Positions 21,929-29,609 of a DNA stretch of 64,000 nucleotides are shown in pieces. Where the stretch lies: the NCBI RefSeq assembly GCF_900111445.1, contig NZ_FOHE01000012.1, positions 1 to 64,000 on the forward strand, written 5' to 3'. This DNA comes from Oceanobacillus limi (GTDB lineage Bacteria; Bacillota; Bacilli; Bacillales; Amphibacillaceae). Both the position numbers and the translations under genes were made by a program. Within the stretch, counting starts at the first letter, position 1. Each line of letters begins with the position of its first letter. The notes beneath the pieces were generated by a model. The model made no database searches. It saw nothing but the letters and a program-made list of their open reading frames with translations, and had not been told where the DNA came from.

Positions 21929-21954
21929 AAAATGATTTCGAAAATATTTGATTG

Positions 21955-22006
21955 TTGTTAATTAATTAACAACTTAAACTTACCATGACTTTTGACCTAT
22001 GTCAAA
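21955..22006 (-). promoter_or_regulatory. Second promoter with palindromes ahead of bglP
   Basis: On the minus strand TTGACA (22005-22000), 17 bp, TAAGTT (21982-21977). A perfect palindrome TTTGAC-CTAT-GTCAAA (21991-22006) covers the -35 box. An 18-bp perfect palindrome, TTGTTAATTAATTAACAA (21955-21972), lies just past the -10. These could be operator sites; no protein is assigned. Confidence 0.5.
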
Positions 22007-22028
22007 CCGTTTTTTAAAACCGTTTTCA

Positions 22029-22880
22029 TCAATTAGGATGTTGCTGTCGATACGTTACACGATGGATATGAACCGTTAAGTAGACTGCTTCATCCTTGGA
22101 TAAATACCAATTGAAATGGTTCTTCAAATAGATATCAATTTTTCGCGTACAAGCATACGCATTTTCGTATTTCCTCTGAATTTGTTCATGAAGAAAATCA
22201 TCCACCGTATCTTCCATTTTCTCTTTTCGAATGAAACGAAACGCAAAGAACCGAAGATGGGTTAAAAATCGATCATAGTTAATCGAGTTTTCATCGAGTT
22301 CCACTTGATAATGGTACTTCACAATATTCAAGATATCCCGAACAATGTCGGTCACTTGTATCGCGATCTCCATATTTTCTCCAGATAACTCACTGTTCAC
22401 CAAATGTAAGGCAATCGATCCTGCTTCATCTTCATCAAAACGTACGCCTAATTTTTCTTCTATGAAATCCAACGCTTTTAACCCAATCTCATACTCTCTT
22501 TTATAGTATTTCTTAATTTCATACAACAGGGTATTCTTCAATTGGATCCCTTGCTCATGCCTACTAATAGCAAAGCTAATATGATCGGTCAAAGCGACAT
22601 ACAGGTATTCATCCAGATTATAGGACAACTTTGATTGGGCATATTTCAAAATCTCAGAGGCTAAGTCTAAATATTTCTCAGAGGTGTTTTTTAATAATTG
22701 ATCTAGTTTTTCGGATGTATTTGTATTTTGCAGTACAAACGTTTTCTCAATTTTAGACGTATCAACGGACTGACCAACCTTCTTTTGAAAAGCTAACCCT
22801 TTCCCCATAACAACCAATTCCTGGTTATTTTCATTTTCCGTAATGACAACGTTATTGTTTAAGACCTTCTTAATTTCCAT
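22029..22880 (-). CDS. licT: BglG-family transcription antiterminator LicT
   Basis: An RNA-binding antiterminator of 283 residues. The CAT RNA-binding domain is 1-55 (MEIKKVLNNNVVITENENNQ), then PRD1 (about 65-170) and PRD2 (about 175-283). Conserved His residues are visible in LTDHISFAISRH, IALHLVNSE, THLRFFAFR and LTVHIHRV. EII phosphorylation of PRD1 inactivates it and HPr phosphorylation of PRD2 activates it in the known system. RAT elements stand before licT itself and before bglP, so it controls its own synthesis and the rest of the operon, as in the E. coli bgl layout. Confidence 0.94.
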   Translation of the reverse strand: MEIKKVLNNNVVITENENNQELVVMGKGLAFQKKVGQSVDTSKIEKTFVLQNTNTSEKLDQLLKNTSEKYLDLASEILKYAQSKLSYNLDEYLYVALTDHISFAISRHEQGIQLKNTLLYEIKKYYKREYEIGLKALDFIEEKLGVRFDEDEAGSIALHLVNSELSGENMEIAIQVTDIVRDILNIVKYHYQVELDENSINYDRFLTHLRFFAFRFIRKEKMEDTVDDFLHEQIQRKYENAYACTRKIDIYLKNHFNWYLSKDEAVYLTVHIHRVTYRQQHPN

Positions 22881-22980
22881 GAAAACACTACCTCTAAATC
22901 ATATTTTTTACCTACTATTTATTATACATAAAACCTCTGATCAACTAATCATGCCACTCCATTTACTTTTAGAAAAAAGA

Positions 22981-23063
22981 AAAACCTAAATTTGATCATA
23001 GATATCCCATGTAAAGATATCATTCCACAAATTTAGGTTTTGCCTGCCGAACAGTAACAATCC
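22981..23063 (-). promoter_or_regulatory. RAT antiterminator and terminator before licT
   Basis: On the minus strand GGATTGTTACTG...GGCAGGCAAAACC (23063-23036) is an essentially perfect LicT RAT. It overlaps the 5' arm (AAAACCTAAATTTG) of a 14-bp perfect terminator stem at 23041-23028/22994-22981, which ends in TTTTTCTTTTTT. Confidence 0.93.
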
Positions 23064-23072
23064 TTTTTAAAT

Positions 23073-23119
23073 TGTAAACGGTTTAATTTTATTTAACCAT
23101 ACGTGTAGAAAAGTGTCAA
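23073..23119 (-). promoter_or_regulatory. Operon promoter and cre-like site
   Basis: On the minus strand TTGACA (23119-23114), 17 bp, TTAAAT (23096-23091). Downstream, TGTAAACGGTTTAA (23073-23086, plus strand) fits the CcpA cre consensus except at one of its last positions. A cre just after the start point fits roadblock-type glucose repression. Confidence 0.65.
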
Positions 23120-23137
23120 GCGTTGTTGAATTTCAGA

Positions 23138-23458
23138 TCACGAATGCGTCGATTTACTCTCCCTCGGCCAAATCATATAGGAAAAAGAAACAATTCCGTG
23201 TAAAATTACAACAATTCCCCATACCGCAGTAAGAAAATTAATCGATTCATTGTTATGAAGTGGAACCCATTCAGCAATGGGAATAGTAGCTAAAACCCAC
23301 TCTCCAACTGGATTCAAGTTAAATATCAACCAATCAGAAGCACCTTCAAATATCAATAATAGGATTTGTACGATGGCAAAAATGAAGAGATGAATATACC
23401 AAGTACGACGTTTTTTTCTAGGAATAGTCGTGTCATGCGTTTTTGTTACCTCGGTCAT
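23138..23458 (-). CDS. 2TM domain membrane protein (paralogue 1)
   Basis: A 106-residue protein: a basic N-tail (RKKRRTWYIHLFIFAIVQILLL) leading into TM1, an outer loop ending GEWV, and TM2 (FLTAVWGIVVILHGIVSFSYMIW). It is clearly related to the protein at 51699-52019 (shared RR-WYIHL-IFAI-Q, GEW, and WGIV motifs). RBS GGAAGGATTTAA. It lies next to the licT promoter but is not part of that operon. Function unknown. Confidence 0.7.
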   Translation of the reverse strand: MTEVTKTHDTTIPRKKRRTWYIHLFIFAIVQILLLIFEGASDWLIFNLNPVGEWVLATIPIAEWVPLHNNESINFLTAVWGIVVILHGIVSFSYMIWPRESKSTHS

Positions 23459-23626
23459 TTAAATCCTTCCTCTCATTTATATAGATAACTAGATAACCAT
23501 TTTTTCAAATTTGCAAAATAACTTCCTTAATTTTATAGTAACGAAAGTCGGAACTAATTTCCATAATATTCATGCATTTCGTATTGGGAAAATGCCCTCT
23601 TGGATGCGATTCAATTTTACCAGTAA

Positions 23627-23661
23627 AAAAGACAATTCACCCATAGGCAAATTGTCTTTTC
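23627..23661 (-). terminator. Terminator after the SDR gene
   Basis: AAAAGACAATT with AATTGTCTTTT around a 12-base loop, immediately past the stop. The minus-strand 3' side reads CTTTTTT. Confidence 0.8.
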
Positions 23662-23674
23662 ACATGTATTTGGC

Positions 23675-24328
23675 TTAAACCGATTTTACCGCTTCTTCAA
23701 CCGGAGTTGTTCCAGTTACGATTTGAAATTCTTTCCCAATCGTCGCGTCATTTTTCAAAGTTTCTAGGAGAACCTTTGCTACATCCTCCCGAGGTATTTC
23801 ACCGCGGTCAACCTCAGTGGCTGCCTCTACTGTTCCAATACCTTTATCATTTGTAAGGCCACCTGGATGTACGATCGTATAGTCCAAATCAGTTGCCTTT
23901 AACCATTCATCGGCATAATGCTTGGCAGCAACATAAGGTGCAAACGACTCTGGAGCATCTTGGATTGCTTGACGTGTCGTGTCAAATGAACTTACCATGA
24001 CATACCGCTTCACACCAGCCGCTTTTGCTGCTTCAATTGTCTTCACAGCACCATCTAAATCGACCATGATGGTTTTGTCTTTCCCGGTATGTGGACCGGA
24101 TCCAGCAGTAAATACAATGGCATCTACTCCCTCAGCAGCTTTGGTGATTGTGTCGATATCATCATTTTCGAGATCGGTAAGTACTGTTTCAGCACCTAGA
24201 TTTTCAAAGAAGGAGGCTTGCTCTTGTTTCCGAATCATTGCCTTCGCTTCGATTCCATCACTATCCTGAATGAACGAAACGAGATGTTTCCCAATTTGAC
24301 CATTGGCACCAACAACTAATGTTTTCAA
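23675..24328 (-). CDS. NAD(P)-binding SDR-type oxidoreductase, YhfK-like
   Basis: An atypical short-chain dehydrogenase of about 217 residues close to Bacillus YhfK. Rossmann motif GANGQIG at the N-terminus, then DLENDDIDTITKAAEGVDAIVFTAGSG, the VMVSS strand, and the YVAAKHYADEWLKATDLDYTIVHPGGLTN segment with the active-site Tyr-x-x-x-Lys. TTG at 24328 lies 8 bases after AAAGG and gives MKTLVVGANGQIG, as in homologues. The ATG three codons upstream (24337) touches the RBS and is the alternative. It stands alone between a terminator and a repeat array. Substrate unknown. Confidence 0.85.
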   Translation of the reverse strand: MKTLVVGANGQIGKHLVSFIQDSDGIEAKAMIRKQEQASFFENLGAETVLTDLENDDIDTITKAAEGVDAIVFTAGSGPHTGKDKTIMVDLDGAVKTIEAAKAAGVKRYVMVSSFDTTRQAIQDAPESFAPYVAAKHYADEWLKATDLDYTIVHPGGLTNDKGIGTVEAATEVDRGEIPREDVAKVLLETLKNDATIGKEFQIVTGTTPVEEAVKSV

Positions 24329-24558
24329 ACTACTCATCCTTTCTACAATTGCTTTTTCCTTATATCTATCGTAAATCCATTTCATATGCAATGTCTAACT
24401 TGTTGCTTATTTGGTGAGGGAATAGGAAGACTTATTTGCTTTATTTTTTCATTGTCGCTCATAGTAAGTGGATTTGCCTCGTTCTAAGTTTGTGCTTTAA
24501 TTTCTTGGTGAAGGAAGGTTTGACTTGGATTTGCTCTTATTCATGTCTTCATCTTCCT

Positions 24559-24815
24559 TATGAAGTACTTTCTCGCGGGGGCACTCGGATTTTTGTACTT
24601 CATTCCCTCTATGAAGTACTTTCTCAGAGGATTCACGTGGATTTTTGGCCTTCATCCCCTCTATGAAGTACTTTCCCACAGGATTGACGCGGATTTTTGG
24701 CCTTCATTCCCTTTATGAAGTACTTTCTCACGGAATTCACGTGGATGTTTGGCCTTCATTCCCTCTATGAAGTACTTTCTCAGAGGATTCACGCGACTTT
24801 CAGGCCGTCATCTAG
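24559..24815. repeat. Five tandem 52-bp repeats
   Basis: TATGAAGTACTTTCTC recurs at 24559, 24610, 24662, 24714 and 24766 (steps of 51, 52, 52, 52). Each unit continues through GGATTCACG.GGATTTTTGG and CCTTCATTCCCTC. CTTCAT and ATGAAG form a hairpin around the unit joint, extended to TACTTCAT/ATGAAGTA at the first joint. It fills the gap between the OpuC-like gene and the SDR gene. Open frames across it are by-products of the period. Confidence 0.88.
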
Positions 24816-26329
24816 TCAACGAACCCTGCCTCTTCCAAATAATCCTGAGCTACTTCTCTAGCACTTTCCCCCTCAACTGCAACCAAATAGTTCATTTCTC
24901 GCATTTGATCATCGGTTATTTTTCCAGCTAACTGATTTAATATTTCCTCTATTTCTGGATAGGTATCCAATGTTTGTTGTCGAAGTAATGCGGCCCCTTG
25001 ATACGGAGGAAATAGTTGTTGATCGTCCTCCAATACAGTCAGATTATATCTTCTCAATTCACTATCTGTAGAGTAGGCATCGATTACATTAATATCTCCC
25101 TGTTCCATCGCGTTATACCGAAGCTTCGGTTCCATCGTTGCTAGATTCGGAAAATCAAGCTGATATACTTCTTGAATGCCTAGGTAGCCGTCTTCACGAT
25201 CGGTAAATTCTAGCGTGAAGCCCGCTTTCACCTCGTCTTCTATCCCATGTAAATCGGAAATCGTTTCGAGATCATGTTTTTCCGCAAACGAAGGATCAAC
25301 TGCTAGTGCATAGGTATTATTGAATTGCATTGGTTCTAGCAGTGCTAAATTAAATTCTTCTAAAAGCCCATCACGTGCTTGCTGATAAACTTCTTCTCGA
25401 TCATTACTTACGGCAGTTTCCTTCAAAAATTGGGAAACGGCCGTTCCTGTAAACTCAGGGTAAATATCTATACTGCCGGATTGTAATGCATTAAACAAAA
25501 ACGATGTTTTACCTAAACTAGGCTCCAATTCAACCTTCAAATCGGTCTCGTCCTCAATGAGAATTTTGTACATATTAATGAGTATTTCAGGCTCTGCCCC
25601 TAACTTTCCTCCGATCACAAGCGTCTCTTGTTCGTCGCTAATCAGATTAGGGACGATCGAAATGCCTAATGCCAATACAACAATGATTCCAGTTGTGGCT
25701 AGGGATTTTCTAAAAGAGAGTTTTTCCATTCTCCGTAGTAGCAAATCAAATAATAATGCTAATAATGCAGCTGGTATTGCACCAAGTATAATAAGTGCTG
25801 AATTATTTCGGTCGATACCGAGTAAGATAATATCCCCTAAACCGCCTGCACCAATCAATGCTGCAAGGGTTGCTGTACCAACAATAAGCACCATAGCCGT
25901 TCGAATCCCTGCCATTATCACTGGCATGGCTATTGGTAATTCTACCTTCCATAATTGTTTCGTCGTATTCATTCCCATTGCCATGGCTGCTTCTATTAAG
26001 GAAGAATCCACTTCTTTAATTCCCGTATAGGTATTCCTTAGTATTGGAAGCAAAGCATAAGCGACTAACGCAATAATGGCAGGAAATTTACCAATACCAA
26101 ATAACGGAATAAAAAGTCCTAGCAACGCTAGAGAAGGAATCGTCTGCAACACAGCGGTAATCCCTATAATACTCTCTGCTAATCGGACGGTTCTAGTTAA
26201 ATAAATCCCTAAAGGAATAGCAATGATAACCGCAAAAAATAATGCAATAAACGAAATTTGGATATGTTCTATCAATGCTTGGATCAGTTCTGTTTGCCGA
26301 CTTTGAAAAACTTCTAGAAGGTTAGACAT
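24812..26329 (-). CDS. Osmoprotectant ABC transporter, fused permease and substrate-binding protein
   Basis: A 505-residue fusion. Residues 1-210 are an MetI-like permease of the OpuB/OpuC type with about six helices (ISFIALFFAVIIAIPLGIYL; ALAALIGAGGLGDIILLGIDR and the coupling motif ELPIAMPVIMAGIRTA). A linking helix lies near 215-235. Residues 240-505 are an OpuAC-type glycine betaine/choline-binding domain (LVIGGKLGAEPEILINMYK, YPEFTGTAVSQF, VIDAYSTDSELRRYNL). It overlaps the ATPase gene by 8 bp. Together they form a complete importer for betaine, choline or carnitine under osmotic stress. Such fusions are known in this family. Its last codons touch the 52-bp repeats. Confidence 0.9.
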   Translation of the reverse strand: MSNLLEVFQSRQTELIQALIEHIQISFIALFFAVIIAIPLGIYLTRTVRLAESIIGITAVLQTIPSLALLGLFIPLFGIGKFPAIIALVAYALLPILRNTYTGIKEVDSSLIEAAMAMGMNTTKQLWKVELPIAMPVIMAGIRTAMVLIVGTATLAALIGAGGLGDIILLGIDRNNSALIILGAIPAALLALLFDLLLRRMEKLSFRKSLATTGIIVVLALGISIVPNLISDEQETLVIGGKLGAEPEILINMYKILIEDETDLKVELEPSLGKTSFLFNALQSGSIDIYPEFTGTAVSQFLKETAVSNDREEVYQQARDGLLEEFNLALLEPMQFNNTYALAVDPSFAEKHDLETISDLHGIEDEVKAGFTLEFTDREDGYLGIQEVYQLDFPNLATMEPKLRYNAMEQGDINVIDAYSTDSELRRYNLTVLEDDQQLFPPYQGAALLRQQTLDTYPEIEEILNQLAGKITDDQMREMNYLVAVEGESAREVAQDYLEEAGFVD

Positions 26330-27287
26330 GACGATCCTCTCCTTCTACGAGTTGTGAAGAAAAATAGTCTATAAGCATTTTTCTATCTATGACACCGATG
26401 GATTTACCATTTTTATCAACCGCTAATTGATCGTGCTGAGATAATTGCTTTACAACCTCTTCAAGAGTTGCAGAAATTGAAATGGTCGGGATTTGTTCCA
26501 GCTTACTATCTTCCGTATCAATGGACTCCATCAGTGCTTCTAGATTAAATTGCGAACCAAATGTTGATGTATCACCAACAAAATCTTTTACGAAATCCGT
26601 ATTGGGATTGCTTATGATCTCATTCGGTGTTCCCAGCTGAACGATTTTCCCTTCATTCATGAGACATATCCGATCCGCTAATTTTATTGCTTCCTTCATA
26701 TCATGGGTCACAAACACAATTGTTTTCTTAATTGTTTTTTGCAGGTGAATTATATCTTCCTGCAATTTATCCCGACTTATCGGATCAAGTGCACTAAATG
26801 GCTCGTCCATCAAAATGATATCTGGATCAGCAGCTAACGCACGTACAACCCCAACCCTTTGTTGTTCGCCACCAGAAAGCTCACTTGGTTTACGAGTTCG
26901 AAACACATCTGGGTCTAACCCCACCATATCCAATAACTCCGTTACTCGTTCATGAATTTTCCCTTTATTCCATTGCTTCAATTCCGGCACAATTGCTATA
27001 TTTTCTTCAATCGTCATGTGTGGAAATAAAGCAATTTGTTGCAGGACATAACCAATATTCCAGCGCAATTCATGTATGTTATATTCACTTATTTTCTTTC
27101 CATCAATATAAATAGTCCCGTCGCTTATCGGAATTAAACGGTTCATCATTTTCAGTGTAGTTGTCTTTCCACTACCACTCGGACCAATGAGAACAAAAAA
27201 TTCCCCTTTATTCACTGTGAAATCAATCCCATCCACAGCAACCGTTCCATCCCGATATTTCTTCGACACATTCTCAAACGAAATCAC
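26322..27287 (-). CDS. opuCA: Osmoprotectant ABC transporter ATP-binding protein with CBS domain
   Basis: A 321-residue ATPase of the OpuCA/ProV type. Walker A GPSGSGKTT, signature LSGGEQQRVGVVRA, Walker B IILMDEPFSALDP, H-loop FVTHDM. The C-terminal part (about 260-321) carries a single visible CBS-like unit (ISATLEEVVKQLSQHDQLAVDKNGKSIG), shorter than the tandem CBS pair of many OpuCA proteins. The start is GTG at 27287 with AGGAGGGGAG upstream. The fused permease/binding protein follows. Symbol assigned by family. Confidence 0.88.
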   Translation of the reverse strand: MISFENVSKKYRDGTVAVDGIDFTVNKGEFFVLIGPSGSGKTTTLKMMNRLIPISDGTIYIDGKKISEYNIHELRWNIGYVLQQIALFPHMTIEENIAIVPELKQWNKGKIHERVTELLDMVGLDPDVFRTRKPSELSGGEQQRVGVVRALAADPDIILMDEPFSALDPISRDKLQEDIIHLQKTIKKTIVFVTHDMKEAIKLADRICLMNEGKIVQLGTPNEIISNPNTDFVKDFVGDTSTFGSQFNLEALMESIDTEDSKLEQIPTISISATLEEVVKQLSQHDQLAVDKNGKSIGVIDRKMLIDYFSSQLVEGEDRHV

Positions 27288-27360
27288 AACAAACTCCCCT
27301 CCTTCCCCATAGCTTAACACAAACCTAAACCCGCCAACTGCTAAGGCGTCCCCCCACTAA

Positions 27361-27440
27361 GGTGCCTGGCACCTATATGAAGTGCCTCAGGCCTTGATGT
27401 TTCGGCGTTTGGTGGTGGTGCCACGGTGGTGCCTGGCACC
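27361..27440. repeat. Two copies of palindrome GGTGCCTGGCACC
   Basis: Exact copies at 27361-27373 and 27428-27440 in the gap between the OpuC-like operon and the CoA-disulfide reductase gene. Each is a palindrome of two 6-bp arms around a central T. Related copies punctuate the large array at 28865-29540. Confidence 0.85.
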
Positions 27441-27464
27441 GAAATGGGCACTAAAATGTTGCTT

Positions 27465-28799
27465 TTACCTTTTGGTTTTTCTGGCTAGTTGTTGGATTGG
27501 GTCCCAGACGCCGTTATATGGTGGTGCGTAGGCTAGATCCAAATCTAATAGCTGGTGAATCGTCATCTGATTATAAAGCGCAGTTGCTAAGACATCAATT
27601 CGCTTGTCTACTCCTTCTTTTCCAATTACTTGGCCTCCAAGTAATTGCTTGGTTTCTTTATGATAGATGAGTTTTACATGTAACGACTCACCACCAGGGT
27701 AGTAGCCAGCATGGGAAAGGGCTTTTGTTTTCATGACTCCAAACGGCAGATTATAGCGTTCGGCTTCTTTTTCGTTTAACCCGGTTCTTCCTAGGGTTAA
27801 ATCAAAGAACTTCATAATTGATGTCCCAACAATGCCTTTAAATGCCAACGCATTCCCTGCCATGTTCGCACCCGCTATTCTTCCTTGTTTATTTGCAGTT
27901 GTCCCTAGTGGAATATAGTCATCCAATTGCTTAATAATATGAAACTGCGTTGCGCAATTTCCAGCTGCGTAAACATAGTCAATGGACGTTTGCATATAAG
28001 AGTTTACATGAATGGCACCTTGCTTATTCCTATAGATACCAGTATCTTTTAACAAGTCGGTTTCAGGTCGGACACCGATAGCTAAAAGAACGAAATCTGT
28101 CTGGTAAGAATTTTTATCAGTTACAACTGTTTCAACCCGCTCCTCTCCGGTAAATCCCTCGACAGCCTCCCCCAATATAAGCTCAACACCTTGTTTCTTC
28201 GCTTCTTCATGAATTAATTCAGCCATATCAAGGTCAAATATAGTTGCAACTTGTTCACCGCGTTGAATCATCGATACATCCTTTCCTAGGTTCCGAAAGT
28301 TCTCAGCCATTTCCAGGCCGACATATCCCCCACCAACAATCGTGACATGTCTTATTTTATCTGTGAGATCATCCTTAATTCCTAATGTATCGTCCAAAGT
28401 TTTTAACGTATGAATCCCTTGTAAATCAATTCCCTTCCAATCTGGCACAATTGGAACGGACCCTAAGGCAATCAGCAATCGATCATAAGGAGCTTGAAAT
28501 GGTTCCTTCGTTTCTGTATGTACTCCATGTACCACCTGCTGATCTGTATCAACCTTTGTTACCTCAGTATGTACCTTTGCATCAATATGATATTTATCTC
28601 GAAACGTTTCCACAATTCTTGCAATAACTTTATCTACAGATGGTATGACTCCTCCGATTACGTATGGTAGCCCGCATTGTCCATAGGAATAAACATCCCC
28701 ACGTTCAAGCACGGTCACATCTGCCGTCTCATCTGTACGAATAATTTCCATCGCTGCACTCATTCCAGCAGCGACACCACCAATAATGACATATCGCAA
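27465..28799 (-). CDS. CoA-disulfide reductase / NAD(P)H oxidase family flavoprotein
   Basis: A 444-residue pyridine nucleotide-disulfide oxidoreductase. FAD-binding GGVAAGMSAA at the N-terminus, active-site Cys in YSYGQCGLPY (single Cys, as in CoA-disulfide reductase and Nox), NAD(P)-binding IVGGGYVGLEMAENF, second FAD motif YVYAAGNCA, and a C-terminal dimerisation domain. It would reduce CoA disulfide or similar thiols. The start is TTG at 28799 (MRYVIIGG), 8 bases from AAGGAGGG; the longer upstream frame has no RBS. It stands alone between two repeat regions. Confidence 0.88.
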   Translation of the reverse strand: MRYVIIGGVAAGMSAAMEIIRTDETADVTVLERGDVYSYGQCGLPYVIGGVIPSVDKVIARIVETFRDKYHIDAKVHTEVTKVDTDQQVVHGVHTETKEPFQAPYDRLLIALGSVPIVPDWKGIDLQGIHTLKTLDDTLGIKDDLTDKIRHVTIVGGGYVGLEMAENFRNLGKDVSMIQRGEQVATIFDLDMAELIHEEAKKQGVELILGEAVEGFTGEERVETVVTDKNSYQTDFVLLAIGVRPETDLLKDTGIYRNKQGAIHVNSYMQTSIDYVYAAGNCATQFHIIKQLDDYIPLGTTANKQGRIAGANMAGNALAFKGIVGTSIMKFFDLTLGRTGLNEKEAERYNLPFGVMKTKALSHAGYYPGGESLHVKLIYHKETKQLLGGQVIGKEGVDKRIDVLATALYNQMTIHQLLDLDLAYAPPYNGVWDPIQQLARKTKR

Positions 28800-28864
28800 A
28801 GCCTGTTCCCTCCTTCTTTTATACAATACCCTTTGAGATGAGAATTTAACCATCCCTTGTTGGG

Positions 28865-29540
28865 GGTGCCTGGCACCTTATGTGGATTTTGGGGTTTGTG
28901 CTCATAAATTTGGATTTCGGCGCATATTCGACACCATTTGGCTCATATAATTCTATTCTCGCTCATAAAATCATAGTTTGGCTCATATTCGACACGTATT
29001 CGCTCATAACAACCTCCACCAAATCACTTACAACTCCATCTCTCCATCCCTTGTGGCAGGTGCCTGGCACCTTGAGTGGGTTTTGGGGTTATGCTCATAA
29101 ATTTGGATTGTGGCTCCTATTCGACATCATTTGGCTCATATAATTCTATTCTCGCTCATAAAATCATAGTTCCGCTCATATTCGACACGTATTCGCTCAT
29201 AACAACCTCCACCCAATCGCTTACAACTCCACCTCTCCATCCCTTGTTGGGGGTGCCTGGCACCTTGAGTGGGTTTCGGGGTTATGCTCATAAATTTGGA
29301 TTGTGGCTCCTATTCGACACCATTTGGCTCATAAAATCCTATTCTCGCTCATAAAATCATAGTATCGCTTATATTCGACACGTATTCGCTCATAACAACC
29401 TCCCCCCATCACATGCAACCCACCTCTCCTCCACTTGGAATGAGTGCCTGGCACCTTATGTGCATAAAATCATAGTTCCGCTCATATTCGACACCGATCC
29501 GCTCATAACAACCTCCACCCAATCACGTACAACGCCCACT
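28865..29540. repeat. Four-copy ~193-bp repeat with GCTCAT boxes every 20-21 bp
   Basis: Units begin with GGTGCCTGGCACC at 28865, 29059 and 29252, and AGTGCCTGGCACC at 29443 (steps 194, 193, 191). The fourth is truncated. Inside units 1-3 a GCTCAT-type box occurs six times at steps of 20, 21, 20, 20 and 21 bp (for example 29093, 29113, 29134, 29154, 29174, 29195). The rest of each unit is AACAACCTCCACC and a C-rich tail. The gap (28800-29609) has no gene; open frames across it come from the repeat. Confidence 0.92.
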
Positions 29541-29560
29541 CCCCCCAACACACCCCAAAT

Positions 29561-29601
29561 AAAAAGGTGCCATCCCCCTCACCCAGGTTTGGCACCTTTT
29601 T
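29561..29601 (-). terminator. Terminator of the MMPL exporter operon
   Basis: AAAAAGGTGCCA (29561-29572) pairs perfectly with TGGCACCTTTTT (29590-29601), just past the operon's last stop. The arms reuse the GGTGCC/GGCACC word of the nearby repeat. Confidence 0.88.
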
Positions 29602-29609
29602 CACATTTC

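Noticed and set aside
24436-24931. ORFs on both strands across the 52-bp repeats
   Set aside because: Periodic repeat translation, frames end with the array.
28880-29354. Plus-strand ORFs with repeated SYNSILAHKI-type peptides
   Set aside because: They are translations of the 193-bp repeat; no RBS and no independent support.
24559-29540. CRISPR array
   Set aside because: Units are near-identical throughout, with no unique spacers, and no cas genes are in the window.
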